Shown here one piece after another: positions 33,066 through 42,739 of a stretch of DNA of 64,000 nt (within the stretch, counting starts at the first letter, position 1; every line of letters begins with the position of its first letter). The DNA is taken from the NCBI GenBank assembly GCA_016718605.1, contig JADKCY010000002.1:682001-746000 (forward strand), read 5' to 3'. The translations under genes and the position numbers were made by a program. The notes beneath the pieces are model-generated. The model did not search any database, was not told the origin of the DNA, and saw nothing but the letters and a program-made list of their open reading frames with translations. Source of the stretch: Lysobacterales bacterium (GTDB lineage Bacteria; Pseudomonadota; Gammaproteobacteria; Xanthomonadales; Xanthomonadaceae).

Positions 33066-33341
33066 CATGCGCGTAGCGGTCGCGCTGACGCACGATTCGC
33101 GTCACGACTGCAATACGAATCACGCGAGTGGGCTGCAATCGGAGCTTCGGATACTAGGCGCAACGATGATAGATCTGACCCAGTTTCCCCGGACCCCGTT
33201 TCCCCGCTCGCCTTCGCGTGATAGCGGGCACCCGTAAATTCGTCCGGCGAAGGTCGTCTGCTTCAACGGCCGATCAGTCTGCGGGGATGCGCTAAAGTTG
33301 CCGCAGGGATAGATGCGCCCCAGGTTCATGAGGAGTAGCCG

Positions 33342-34262
33342 GTGAAAGGACGAACTGCAACGGGGAGCCGTCTGTCTGGGGCCACCGTTGGTCTCGTGTG
33401 CTTGACAATGTGGCTGGCTGGATTGGTGGCTTCGCCAGCGATAGCAGGTACCTACGTTTACTGGGTTAGCAGCGGCGACTCCATCGGCCGGGCCAACATC
33501 GATGGGTCTGGCGTGTCGGCGCAGTGGCAGTACGTCTCGACCGGACAGGTATCCGGCCTGGCTCGGGATACTGGGTATCTGTACTTCCCCAACTACCAGA
33601 TTCAATCCAACTTTCGCTCGATCGGCCGCATCAACAGCGATGGCGGCGGTCTGAACACCGCCTTTATCAACGCAACGAGCGGCCAGGGTTTGGTGTGGTC
33701 GGTCGCCGTGAACAGTACCCACATCTACTGGGCGGACCCAGGGCGCGGGACGATCGGGCGGGCCAATGTGGATGGCACCGGCGCCAATCTCGATCTGATC
33801 CAGTACTCAGTCAACGCGGCAATCCGTAGCTACAACATTGCCGTGGACAACAACCACATCTATTGGTCGACCGACAACAACTGGATCGCCCGCGCCAATC
33901 TCGATGGCAGTGGCGTGCAGCCCAACTTCATCCCCGGCAATGACCCGCGCGCCATCGCCGCGAACAATACGCACATCTATTGGGCAAACTTCTCGACTAA
34001 CCGGATCGGACGCGCCAACTTGGATGGCACCGGCGTCAACCAAGACTTCGTCATCACAAGCAGGCCACCGCTGGGCGTGGCGGTCGATGGGCAATACGTG
34101 TATTGGTCGAACTACTACAGCGTGGGTAACCCTAACTCGGGCTCAATCGGCCGCGCGTATCTGGATGGAACCGGCGTCGACAACGCCTTCATTTCCGCGG
34201 TGGAGCCTACCCAAATTGCCGTGGGCGCCGACACCGAAGGTTTCGCCGATGGCTTCGAGTAA
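33342..34262 (+). CDS. Secreted YWTD-type beta-propeller protein
   Basis: 306 residues with a GTG start and an AGGAG ribosome-binding site. Residues 1-36 form a signal peptide (hydrophobic LVCLTMWLAGLVASPAIAG). The mature protein is about six repeats of some 42 residues of the pattern HIYWAD...IGRANLDGTGV, close to the YWTD repeats of LDL-receptor propellers. It ends EGFADGFE, sharing an FxxGFE tail with the FG-GAP protein. A binding function is possible; none is demonstrated. An IS3 relic begins just downstream. Confidence 0.75.
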   Translation: MKGRTATGSRLSGATVGLVCLTMWLAGLVASPAIAGTYVYWVSSGDSIGRANIDGSGVSAQWQYVSTGQVSGLARDTGYLYFPNYQIQSNFRSIGRINSDGGGLNTAFINATSGQGLVWSVAVNSTHIYWADPGRGTIGRANVDGTGANLDLIQYSVNAAIRSYNIAVDNNHIYWSTDNNWIARANLDGSGVQPNFIPGNDPRAIAANNTHIYWANFSTNRIGRANLDGTGVNQDFVITSRPPLGVAVDGQYVYWSNYYSVGNPNSGSIGRAYLDGTGVDNAFISAVEPTQIAVGADTEGFADGFE

Positions 34263-34294
34263 CACGGCATCCGCGAGATTCGGTACCGCCGAAA

Positions 34295-34472
34295 GGTCCT
34301 TCAGACGCGTCGCGTCCGACACGTTCATCCCGCCGAACTTGCTACGCCACAGGTAGTACGAGGCTTCGCTGAAGCCGTGCCGCCGGCACAAGTCCTTGAT
34401 CGGCATACCGGCTTCCGCTTCACGCAGGAACCCGATGATTTGTTCTTCTGAAAATCGCTTCTTCACGTCCAA
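34295..34472 (-). pseudogene. IS3-family OrfA fragment
   Basis: The frame reads VKKRFSEEQIIGFLREAEAG, MPIKDLCRRHGFSEASYYLW and RSKFGGMNVSDATRLKDLS, an IS407/IS511-like OrfA with its helix-turn-helix. After RLKDLS the similarity ends and the frame runs into the tail of the propeller gene. OrfB is absent, so it is a truncated remnant. The start codon is GTG or TTG instead of the usual ATG. Confidence 0.8.
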
Positions 34473-34595
34473 TCTCCGTCGTCTGGGGAATTGGACTCCA
34501 AACCGCCGTGCTACTCAAAATCGCGGGGACGTCGCTCCCGCCATCTCCCGCCAGCTAACATATCTGCCCTATCGCTGGACGCAGAGGAGATCACC

Positions 34596-34997
34596 ATGCC
34601 CGCCAAATCCGTGCAGTCGCTTGTGGATGATGTCCGGTTGGTTTCCGAGGCGAACTATGCGCTGGTGGAGGCGGTGCGCCGTGCGGTCCGGGAGCAGTTT
34701 CCCGATGTTGCCGAGGCGGTGAAGTATGGCGGCATACTTTTTTCGGTCGGTGTGCCGTTTGCTGGGGTGTTTGCCTACAAGGCGCATGTATCGGTGGAGT
34801 TTGGTCGCGGCGCTGATATCGTCGATCCATTTGGCTGGCTTGAAGGCCAAGGCAAGGGACGCCGCCATATCACGCTGACGACCTTGGGCGATATCGCGTG
34901 CAAGCAGTTGGCCGCCTATCTGCCGTTGGCGCGGCGTGCGGCGGATGCGCACAGCAGCGTCGCCATGCGGATGGCGGACACGTCGAAAGTCCTCTGA
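34596..34997 (+). CDS. DUF1801 domain protein
   Basis: 133 residues from the ATG at 34596, with AGGAG six to eleven bases upstream. It matches the DUF1801/YdhG pattern: VRRAVREQFPDVAEAVKYGG near residue 30, FAYKAHVSVEFGRGADI, and RHITLTTLGDI, with the common Trp-free basic tail. Function of the family is unclear. It stands alone. Confidence 0.72.
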   Translation: MPAKSVQSLVDDVRLVSEANYALVEAVRRAVREQFPDVAEAVKYGGILFSVGVPFAGVFAYKAHVSVEFGRGADIVDPFGWLEGQGKGRRHITLTTLGDIACKQLAAYLPLARRAADAHSSVAMRMADTSKVL

Positions 34998-35183
34998 ATC
35001 GTCGATCCTGCGAAATCAGTCGCGCGGTGAAGCCAACAACTGGACAACCGCTTGCGCGGAAGGACGGGTTTTCGCGTTGCACGGGCGTCGGTGGTCAGCG
35101 CGTCCGCACCTGCTGTCGGTGGATCAACCCATGGGGGGCAGGAGTGGTGTTCAATACATGCCTTGTCACTCGTCCGGTTTGCC

Positions 35184-35759
35184 ATGCGCTATCTCATCGA
35201 AGCTCTCACTCTGTTGTTGGAACTCGCGTTCAGTCTGGCCAGTCTGCTGTTTCTGTTGCGTGTGCTATTGCCACTGGTGCATGCCAATTTCTACAACCCG
35301 CTGAGTCAGACCATTTACCGCAGCACGCAACGCGTCCTGGCGCCGTTGCGCAAGGTGTTGCGACCCTTGGGCAAGGTGGAAACGTCAGCGGTGCTGATCG
35401 TGTTTCTGTTGCAGATGCTCAAACTGGGCGTGTTGTTTGCGCTGCGCGGGCAGTCGATCAGTGCGGGCGGTTTGGGTGTTCTGGCCCTGGCGGAATCCTT
35501 GTCGCTGCTGGTCTCGCTGTATTTCTGGATGATCTTGGCGCGGGCCATCCTGAGTCTGCTGCAGTCAGGTGGGTCGCATCATGCCCTGCCCTTGCTGCAG
35601 CAGTTGACCGAACCAGTTCTGCGCCCGCTTCGCCAGCGCCTGCCGGCACTCGGCGGCTTTGATCTGTCGCCCTTGATCGCGACGCTGTTCTTGCTGTTGA
35701 TACGCATCCTGGTGATCGCGCCATTGCTCGATCTGGGTCTGTTGCTGACACGCACATGA
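35184..35759 (+). CDS. YggT family membrane protein
   Basis: 191 residues with four membrane segments in two YGGT repeats (MRYLIEALTLLLELAFSLAS, FLLRVLLPLVHANFYNPLSQ, and later FWMILARAILSLLQSGG). The family is membrane-bound and linked to cell-shape and osmotic functions, without a settled mechanism. In pseudomonads it sits beside a DUF4426 gene, as here. The start at 35184 is the ATG before the first repeat; longer frames add a low-quality extension. Confidence 0.8.
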   Translation: MRYLIEALTLLLELAFSLASLLFLLRVLLPLVHANFYNPLSQTIYRSTQRVLAPLRKVLRPLGKVETSAVLIVFLLQMLKLGVLFALRGQSISAGGLGVLALAESLSLLVSLYFWMILARAILSLLQSGGSHHALPLLQQLTEPVLRPLRQRLPALGGFDLSPLIATLFLLLIRILVIAPLLDLGLLLTRT

Positions 35760-35823
35760 CGAACCGCCTGCCACGCTGCGATGACCGATGTTCCGTCGGT
35801 CGACCCTCGACTGGAGCCCCTTG

Positions 35824-36279
35824 ATGAAACTTCTGCGCGTTCTTCGCTTCGGCCTCTGCGTGTCGCTGTGGCTGGGCAGTGCTGCGGCGCTGGCGCAGTC
35901 CAGCTTTACCCACTCCGGCTACACGATTCACTACAACGCGGTGCCTAGCGTCGTGCTGGCTCCCGAGGTTGCACGCAGCTATGGACTGACGCGTTCGGCC
36001 CAACGCGCGGTGCTGAATATCGCGGTGCGCACCGCGGGTGAGGCCGCCACCGCGCGCTCAGTCGGCGCAAACGTGCATGCGGTGGCGATCAATCGTGCGG
36101 GACAGCGACAAACCTTGCGCATGCGCGAGGTGCGCGAGCAGGAGGCGATTTACGCGATCGGTGAGCTACGTATCGAAGACGGTGAGCTTTACCGGTTTGA
36201 GGTCGATGTCGTGCCAGAGGGCGAATCGCGCACGATCGAGGTGCGCTTTTCGCAGCAACTGTTTGGTCAAGCGCAATGA
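35824..36279 (+). CDS. DUF4426 periplasmic protein
   Basis: 151 residues. A signal peptide (MKLLRVLRFGLCVSLWLGSA, cleaved near ALA-QS) precedes a beta-rich domain with HSGYTIHYNAVPSVVLAPEV and YGLTRSAQRAVLNIAV, the family signature. Function is unknown. It overlaps the next gene by four bases (ATGA) and follows yggT by 64 bases, so the three probably form one unit. Confidence 0.78.
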   Translation: MKLLRVLRFGLCVSLWLGSAAALAQSSFTHSGYTIHYNAVPSVVLAPEVARSYGLTRSAQRAVLNIAVRTAGEAATARSVGANVHAVAINRAGQRQTLRMREVREQEAIYAIGELRIEDGELYRFEVDVVPEGESRTIEVRFSQQLFGQAQ

Positions 36280-36965
36280 GTGTGCTGGCCATTCGGCACG
36301 GCCAAGCCTCGTTTGGCGCTGAAAACTACGATCAACTGTCGGAGCGTGGCGCCAGACAATCGGAGCGTTTGGGTGCGTGGCTGGCGCAACGGATGCCGCG
36401 TCCGCAACGTGTCCTGATCGGCGCCATGCACCGTCATCGACAAACGCTGGAGGCGATTCTCAGTGGCGCCGAGCTGCGCGCTGACAGCCTCGTACCGGTT
36501 GAAGTGGATGCTCGCCTCAACGAGTTTGATCACCGGGCGGTCGTCGAGTCGTTCGTGCGCACGAACCCGGATCATCCCTGCGCGAACGCCATGCAAACCG
36601 GCGCCGCAATCCAGCCGCGCGCAGTTTTTCAATTGCTCCTCGACGCGTTGCAGGCCTGGGCGCGCGATGCCCTCACCGACACACCCGAAAGCTGGCGCGA
36701 TTTTGCGACACGAACCCACGCTGTCGCCAACGAGTTGGCGCGTGATCCGGGCTGCGATGCTTGGGTGATTACCTCTGGCGGCGTGCTGTCGCAGTGGGCG
36801 CAGCAAGCACTGGATGTTCCCAGCGTGCGCAGCGTCGAACTCAACCTGTCGATTCGCAATAGTGCGGTCTGTGAGTTTCACCCGCTCGGGCAACGTCTAA
36901 GGCTAGGTAGCTGGAACAGCCTGCCGCACCTGCCCATCGACGATGGGCTTTGGACGCATTTTTAG
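36276..36965 (+). CDS. Histidine phosphatase family protein
   Basis: 229 residues of the phosphoglycerate mutase-like superfamily. The catalytic RHG is in LAIRHGQASFG at residue 6, a second conserved Arg/His region is MHRHRQTLEAI, and the second catalytic His region is replaced by TSGGVLSQWAQ, where the family has SHGG. That change could weaken activity or alter specificity. The gene overlaps the DUF4426 gene. Confidence 0.78.
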   Translation: MSVLAIRHGQASFGAENYDQLSERGARQSERLGAWLAQRMPRPQRVLIGAMHRHRQTLEAILSGAELRADSLVPVEVDARLNEFDHRAVVESFVRTNPDHPCANAMQTGAAIQPRAVFQLLLDALQAWARDALTDTPESWRDFATRTHAVANELARDPGCDAWVITSGGVLSQWAQQALDVPSVRSVELNLSIRNSAVCEFHPLGQRLRLGSWNSLPHLPIDDGLWTHF

Positions 36966-36968
36966 CGC

Positions 36969-38144
36969 TCAATTGGTTGACCTGCCCGACCGCCAACGCT
37001 GCAACGGCCGCTCGAACGCTCGCCACGTGAGCTCCGAGAGCAGCCAGGTGAGGAAAACCACCGAGCAGAGCATCGGCAGACCGCGAATGTCGGTGACAGC
37101 AAGCCAAGCAAGGATCACGATCCAATGCCAAAGGTAGATGCCGTAACTCAAATTCCCCCAATGTCGTGCACGCTGGCTTGCCCTCACCCCCAGACGCAGA
37201 TCCAACAGGGCCCACACGACGAGGGCTGCGCCTAGCGCGATCAGGCTGCGAAAACTCACCGCCCAAACCGGTGTTTCCCAAATCGTGCCTGCCACCACGT
37301 CGCGGAACACAAAGGCACCCGTGCCAAGGCAAAGCGCGCTACCGCCCAGCAAAACGACAACACGCTTCCAATCAAGGTTCAAGGCGTCCGATGTTGAAGG
37401 TTTCGGGTTGCCGAACGCTCTCTGTTCCCGCAGCAGTATCAGCGCCAAACCCAGCCCAAAACTATCCAGCATTCCCGGCGTGAGGTAGGCGAAATGTTGT
37501 GCACAACTGGCGAGGTTTGACGCATCAAAGTGGTGGCAGGCGATCAGGCTCAGCGACCGCCAACCCATAGCGACCATCAGAACGCCGAGCGCCACGCGCA
37601 TTGGCGACGCCCGAACGATGATCGGCGCGCTCAACGCAAGCAGCACATACAGTTGCATCTCGCTCGCCAAGGACCAGGTTGGCGGATTGATCGAGAATAT
37701 GGTGCTGGGAAACCAGTTGTGGATAAACAGCACGTGCACCGAAACCTGCAGCAACCAGTCGGCACCAACCAGCAGGGATTCGTGAAAGAACGCCACGTAG
37801 ACAATGCTGGTCAGCAAGTAGAGCGGCGCGATGCGCCACCAACGGCTGCGCAGGAAGGCATACCTCGACGGCTTGGCAGATCGCCATAGACGAAGTGCAG
37901 CCTGCCCGACCACGGCGCCACTGATGACAAAAAACACATCAACGCCAACCCAGGCGCCTTGCAACAAAAATGTCGGCAACTCCCAAGCAAAGTCAGGCCA
38001 GCCACCAGCGCCGTGCAAATGAAACAGCAGAACGCCCAGCGCGGCAGCAATACGCAGGACATCTATGCCGACGAAATGGCGGGCCGGACGAAAGACGTCC
38101 AGCGGGCCGGTCGTCGCACTGGCACTAGTTTGTTGCTCGATCAT
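36969..38144 (-). CDS. Acyltransferase 3 family membrane protein
   Basis: 391 residues with about ten membrane helices. Typical patterns are FVGIDVLRIAAALGVLLFHL at the N-terminus (including the conserved His), GVDVFFVISGAVVG, and YLWHWIVILAWLA near the end. These enzymes acetylate surface sugars (O-antigen, exopolysaccharide, peptidoglycan). The acceptor cannot be inferred. It is convergent with the histidine phosphatase gene, with three bases between the stops. Confidence 0.85.
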   Translation of the reverse strand: MIEQQTSASATTGPLDVFRPARHFVGIDVLRIAAALGVLLFHLHGAGGWPDFAWELPTFLLQGAWVGVDVFFVISGAVVGQAALRLWRSAKPSRYAFLRSRWWRIAPLYLLTSIVYVAFFHESLLVGADWLLQVSVHVLFIHNWFPSTIFSINPPTWSLASEMQLYVLLALSAPIIVRASPMRVALGVLMVAMGWRSLSLIACHHFDASNLASCAQHFAYLTPGMLDSFGLGLALILLREQRAFGNPKPSTSDALNLDWKRVVVLLGGSALCLGTGAFVFRDVVAGTIWETPVWAVSFRSLIALGAALVVWALLDLRLGVRASQRARHWGNLSYGIYLWHWIVILAWLAVTDIRGLPMLCSVVFLTWLLSELTWRAFERPLQRWRSGRSTN

Positions 38145-38203
38145 TCAATCCAATGCCGGCCCTTATCGAACTCGATGACGACCGACCTTCGCTGCAGTAA
38201 ATC

Positions 38204-39514
38204 TCACTGCCCATACTTCGCGCGATATTTGTCGTACAGACGGGTCTGACGGTTGTTGAGGTCGATTTCATGGCCATCGATGAAAGCGGCTTCAACCGTC
38301 GTGCTGGCCTCCAGTGGATCGCCATTGGCGATGAACAGGGTGGCCTGTTTGCCGACTTCAAGGCTGCCATAGTGCTCTGCCACGCCCAGAATCTGTGCCG
38401 GATAGAGGGTCATCGCTTTGAGTGCCTGTTCGCGCGACAGACCAAAGGCAACGGCCGTGGCGGCTTGGTAGGGCAGATTGCGCAGGTTGGTGGTGTCGAA
38501 GGAATCGCCCAAGGTTGCCAACGCAAATGGCACTCCGGCTTCGGCCAGTTTCACCGCAGCGGTATAGCTGGCGTCTAGCGCGTCGTAGCGCCGCCGCGGC
38601 AGACGATGGGTGCCGGTCAAAATCACCGGCACGTTCATGCGTCGCAGCCGGTCCGCCACCCGCCATGCTTCGTGACCGCCGACGATGGCCGCTTGCAGGT
38701 TTTCGCGTTCGGCAAAGTCCAGTGCATCACTGATCGACACTACATCATCCGCGTGCAGAAACACCGTGGCCTTGCGGTCCAGCCAAGGCTGCATGGCGGC
38801 GAGTTTGAGATCCGGCACGGGAATGCGCTGGGCGCGTTCGGCTGTGCCGTAGGCGCGTGCCTCGGCGAAGGCTTGCACCAAGGCGGTACGCTTTTCGCCG
38901 ACCGCTTTGCGCGCGGCCTCGGCGACTTCTTTGGGTAGCCATGGCGGCAGGTCCAGCGTCGGCCAGACGATGTGCAAACCGACAGGCGCACGCACAGTCA
39001 TGTCTTCCCAGGTCCAACCGTCGAGACGCAACAGCGCACTGCGCCCCGTGATGACGCTCTGCGGGCTGGCTTGCGGTACCGTCAAGGCCATCAAGACGCC
39101 GTTCGCGCGGGTGACGGGAATCAGCTCACTGTCGGGATTGACGGCCACTTCGGCGCGAACATTGGCGGTATTCATGCCAACTTCGGCCTGATCGACGGTT
39201 GCGCGCACGGCTGCGACTTCGACCAGACCCAACACGCTATGTGCGGCGATGAAGCCCGGATAGACCTGTTTGCCACGCGCATCAATGACGCGTGCATCGG
39301 CAAGACTGACGTCGTCACCACCAATGGCAACGATTTTCCCTGCCTCGATACGCACGCGGCCGGTTTCGATAACGCCCGCGGTGATGGTTTCCAGTCGGGC
39401 GCCGTCAATCACGACGATGGCGCTATCGGGAGCGCTGCCGGAGGTTTGCGCAGGCAAGGCCAGCGGCAACAGTGCGATAGCCGCAGCGACGCAGCGAGCG
39501 AGGTCAATGCACAT
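38204..39514 (-). CDS. Amidohydrolase-family secreted protein, metal site partly degenerate
   Basis: 436 residues with a signal peptide (ARCVAAAIALLPLALPAQ). The overall amidohydrolase/imidazolonepropionase fold is visible: GARLETITAGVIETGRVRIE, YPGFIAAHSVLGLVEV, VFLHADDVVSI, FALATLGDSFDTTNLRNLP, VGKQATLFIANGDPLEAS. The strand-1 metal motif HxH appears as AHSV, so the second His is missing, and the usual SDS near the end reads GDS. It may be inactive or use an altered site. It overlaps the upstream amidohydrolase gene by 11 bases. Confidence 0.75.
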   Translation of the reverse strand: MCIDLARCVAAAIALLPLALPAQTSGSAPDSAIVVIDGARLETITAGVIETGRVRIEAGKIVAIGGDDVSLADARVIDARGKQVYPGFIAAHSVLGLVEVAAVRATVDQAEVGMNTANVRAEVAVNPDSELIPVTRANGVLMALTVPQASPQSVITGRSALLRLDGWTWEDMTVRAPVGLHIVWPTLDLPPWLPKEVAEAARKAVGEKRTALVQAFAEARAYGTAERAQRIPVPDLKLAAMQPWLDRKATVFLHADDVVSISDALDFAERENLQAAIVGGHEAWRVADRLRRMNVPVILTGTHRLPRRRYDALDASYTAAVKLAEAGVPFALATLGDSFDTTNLRNLPYQAATAVAFGLSREQALKAMTLYPAQILGVAEHYGSLEVGKQATLFIANGDPLEASTTVEAAFIDGHEIDLNNRQTRLYDKYRAKYGQ

Positions 39515-42500
39515 GGTCGTTCACTCCGCAACTCATCAGGTCAGCGCCGTTGTGATAGAGGCCGCGCGCGCCAGCCAGGTGTTGCCACCACAAGGTTTCG
39601 GTTTGCATCCAGTAACGCACTTCCGGTGCGACCGGCGTGCTCGAGGTCTTGTCCGCATCTGCGTTGGGCAAGGTCAGGGCCAGCGCTTTGCGTCGTTCAT
39701 CGGCTGCCAGCATCAAGAGTCTTTCGCGCTCTGACACGGCCTCGGCTTGCCATTGGCGATCCTGCTCGCGATCAAAGTACCGCCGTCCGTCAATCCAGGT
39801 TTGCTCGGCACGCGCGTAGTTCGACAAAGGCGACGCATTCCACAGCACCAAATCCGCATCCAGACCAGGTTTCACTGCGCCGACCCGGTCGGCAATTCCC
39901 AACTGGATGGCCGGGTTTAGCGTGACCAGCTTCCACGCTTCCTGTTCGCTGAGGCCACCGTAACGAATGGCCTTGGCCGCCTCCATGTTGAGTCGGCGCG
40001 CCATTTCGTTGCTGTCCGAATTGAAGGAGGTCACCACACCGGCACGGGTCATCAACGCGGCGTTATGTGGAATGGCGTCGATCACTTCCATTTTGTAGGC
40101 CCACCAGTCCGCAAAGGTCGAACCGCCCGCACCAATCGCTGCAATCTCGTCTGCCACCTTGTAGCCTTCCAGCACGTGCTGGAAGGTCGCGACCTTGAAG
40201 CCATACTCCTGCGCGAGACGCACGAACATCAGGATTTCGTCCTGCCGATACGAGTGGATATGGATCAGGCGCTCCCCGCGCAGAATTTCCGCCAATGCCT
40301 CGATGCGCAGATCGCGACGCGGTTTCTCGCCGCGCTCCAGCGCCGCGTTGTAGGCGCGGGCCATGTTGAGATGCTCGCGCATGATCTGCTCGACACCCAT
40401 GCGTGTCTGCGGGTAGCGCGTGACAAATGCGGGGCCCCAGCCGCTCTGTTTGACGTTTTCGCCCAACGCAAACTTGATGCCTGACGGCGCGCCCAGCATG
40501 CGCAAACCTTCGGCATCTGAGCCCCAACGCAGTTTGATCACCGCATTCTGTCCACCCATTGGATTGGCCGAGCCATGCAGCAGATTCGCTGCCGTCACGC
40601 CGCCAGCCAATTGCCAATAGAGATTGATGTCGGTCGGGTCGAGCGCATCACCAATGCGGACTTCCGACGTCACCGCGTGTGACGGTTCATTGATGTTCCG
40701 AGCCACGGCGGTGTGTGAGTGCGCATCAACGATGCCGGCGGTCAGATGCATGCCGGTGGCATCGATGATCTGCGCGCCAGCTGGCGCCTTCAGCGACTTG
40801 CCGACCTGCGCGATGCGTCCGCGTCGCACCAGCACATCGGTCTCAGCCACGATGCCAGCATCGCTATTGGTCCAGACCGTGGCGTTGCGAAACAACACGG
40901 CCTCTGGCTGCGCTGGCAGGCTACGCATGCTGAACTCGCCAGCGGGATAGCCCAGAAAGTCGGGGATGGGTGTTGGCGCACTCGCGAGGACTGAGGGCTT
41001 TGGCGCCTCGTTGGTGGCGCCTTCACGCTCGGCAAGCCACTCGATTCGGCGTCCATCGGCTTGCTCGACATAGCCCGAAAGCCGACCATTGGCGTGCCGC
41101 AACAGCAGACGCACAGCGTCGTGGAAGTCCTCGGGCAATCCAACGTAGGCCCCTTCCTGCGGCGACAGTAGAAATTTTTGCTCGCCGAACTGGAGTTCGA
41201 GCAATTCCCCCTTCGTACGAATCGTCCAGGTTTCCGTAGTCGCTTGATCGGACCATTGCGCACGCCATTCACCCTGCAGCGATGGCGTGTCGATTGCGCG
41301 GACTTCGGTGCGCTGCCCCTCGACGTAGACGGCATACACCTGCGCGGAAGCATCGGTGAACAGAGCCTGATCCGCGACCACCAGATTGGCCAGATAGCCT
41401 GGTGCAATGCGTCCCAATCGTTGCGACTCGCCAACGATTGCTGCTGGCGTGATCGTGAGCGCGCGCAGCGCGTCTTGCTCCGCCAATCCGGCCGACACGG
41501 CGCGACGCAGCGCAGGATAGAAGTTCTTTTCCACACCATCCATGCCGCGCGTACTGAACGCAAATCTCACGCCAGCGGCAGCCAGTCGCGCGGCATTGGC
41601 CGGCGCCTGCTCCCAGTGCTGCAACTCGGCAAGCGAGGTGGCGACAGCCGTCTGCGCGGAATCAACCTGTGGGACTTCCGGCAACTTCAGCGGCAGCACC
41701 ATGGATGTTGCCGCACGCTGCACTTGCGGCAGGATGCGGTACTCAAAGCCCGTTCCCACGTACACAGGCAGCAAGCCAAACTCAACCGCCACGGATTGCA
41801 TGCGCGCGAGGTCAAGTTCGTCATCCAGCACAAACAACGTGGGTTGCTTTCCAGTGCGCGCTGCTTGCAGAGCAGCCAAGGGCGCGCTGGCTTGGGTGCG
41901 ATCGGCAAGATTGGCGCCGATTTGCGCACTGGCGTCCAGCCAAGTCTGTCGAATCAGGGCGATGACCCCCATCAGCGAGCCCGGATACTCCTGCCCGAAC
42001 TGAAAATCCAGCGCGACGACCTGCGCTACCGACGGATTCAGCACGACACTTCGCTTGTCACTGCTGTCAAGCAGACTGATCAGTGCGGACTGACCTGCAA
42101 ACACACCCGCCTCTGGCACGCTTTGCACGGCGGTGATGCCCACCGTCCGCAGCGCATGCATGGACGCGGTGTCGAGCTCAAAACCAGCGACCACCGAGAG
42201 TTCCGGGCGCACACGGCGATTCCAGTGCGAAAACCCGGGTTGCGATGCGGTTTGATCATGCGCCGGGGGCAGGTTCCGATCAGCAGAACGTATGCCACCA
42301 CGACGCATGTCCGCCGGCACGCCCAGTGTTGTCGCCGGGTCCACAAAGCCGGCGAATACCGTTTTTCCCTGCAGGTCTCGAAGTGCCGCATCCTTGGGAA
42401 TCGGCAGGGCATGTCCGACAGCGTCGATCTTGCCATTGCGCAAAACAATCGTCGCGTTTTCCAACACCTTGCCAGGTTCGGTAACCACGCGTGCATTGGT

Positions 42501-42623
42501 CAATGCTTCGACCGTGCTCGGTCTATCCGAGATGCCTTGACTGGGGAGTCGAGACTCCGCTGCGTACAGGCCGACGCTCCACAGCGTCAGCAAACCCATG
42601 CTGACGTGGCATGACTTCTTCAT
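39504..42623 (-). CDS. Tandem amidohydrolase-family secreted protein
   Basis: 1039 residues from the ATG at 42623 (MKKSCHVSMGLLTLWSVGLY, a signal peptide); the frame upstream of it is not needed. Two amidohydrolase-like halves are fused. Residues about 30-450 lack the HxH motif (GFVDPATTLG stands there). The second half keeps GIVDAHSHTAVARN, RLIHIHSYRQDEIL, IDAIPHNAALM and SFNSDSNEMARRL, giving the four His and an Asp of a metal site. The substrate is unknown. It forms a two-gene operon with the 38204 gene. Confidence 0.8.
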   Translation of the reverse strand: MKKSCHVSMGLLTLWSVGLYAAESRLPSQGISDRPSTVEALTNARVVTEPGKVLENATIVLRNGKIDAVGHALPIPKDAALRDLQGKTVFAGFVDPATTLGVPADMRRGGIRSADRNLPPAHDQTASQPGFSHWNRRVRPELSVVAGFELDTASMHALRTVGITAVQSVPEAGVFAGQSALISLLDSSDKRSVVLNPSVAQVVALDFQFGQEYPGSLMGVIALIRQTWLDASAQIGANLADRTQASAPLAALQAARTGKQPTLFVLDDELDLARMQSVAVEFGLLPVYVGTGFEYRILPQVQRAATSMVLPLKLPEVPQVDSAQTAVATSLAELQHWEQAPANAARLAAAGVRFAFSTRGMDGVEKNFYPALRRAVSAGLAEQDALRALTITPAAIVGESQRLGRIAPGYLANLVVADQALFTDASAQVYAVYVEGQRTEVRAIDTPSLQGEWRAQWSDQATTETWTIRTKGELLELQFGEQKFLLSPQEGAYVGLPEDFHDAVRLLLRHANGRLSGYVEQADGRRIEWLAEREGATNEAPKPSVLASAPTPIPDFLGYPAGEFSMRSLPAQPEAVLFRNATVWTNSDAGIVAETDVLVRRGRIAQVGKSLKAPAGAQIIDATGMHLTAGIVDAHSHTAVARNINEPSHAVTSEVRIGDALDPTDINLYWQLAGGVTAANLLHGSANPMGGQNAVIKLRWGSDAEGLRMLGAPSGIKFALGENVKQSGWGPAFVTRYPQTRMGVEQIMREHLNMARAYNAALERGEKPRRDLRIEALAEILRGERLIHIHSYRQDEILMFVRLAQEYGFKVATFQHVLEGYKVADEIAAIGAGGSTFADWWAYKMEVIDAIPHNAALMTRAGVVTSFNSDSNEMARRLNMEAAKAIRYGGLSEQEAWKLVTLNPAIQLGIADRVGAVKPGLDADLVLWNASPLSNYARAEQTWIDGRRYFDREQDRQWQAEAVSERERLLMLAADERRKALALTLPNADADKTSSTPVAPEVRYWMQTETLWWQHLAGARGLYHNGADLMSCGVNDHVH

Positions 42624-42739
42624 TGCGGTCCCCAGATAATCGGCACGTCTGCATCGCGCAGTTAGCCCCACGCGATGTTGGCCCAGAATCCACGTCCGGC
42701 TATGCCCCAGAAGTCACGGTTGCACGCAAAGCGCCGCGA

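Noticed and set aside
34143..34294. C-terminal continuation of the IS3 OrfA frame
   Set aside because: After RLKDLS the frame is antisense to the propeller gene and no longer resembles OrfA.
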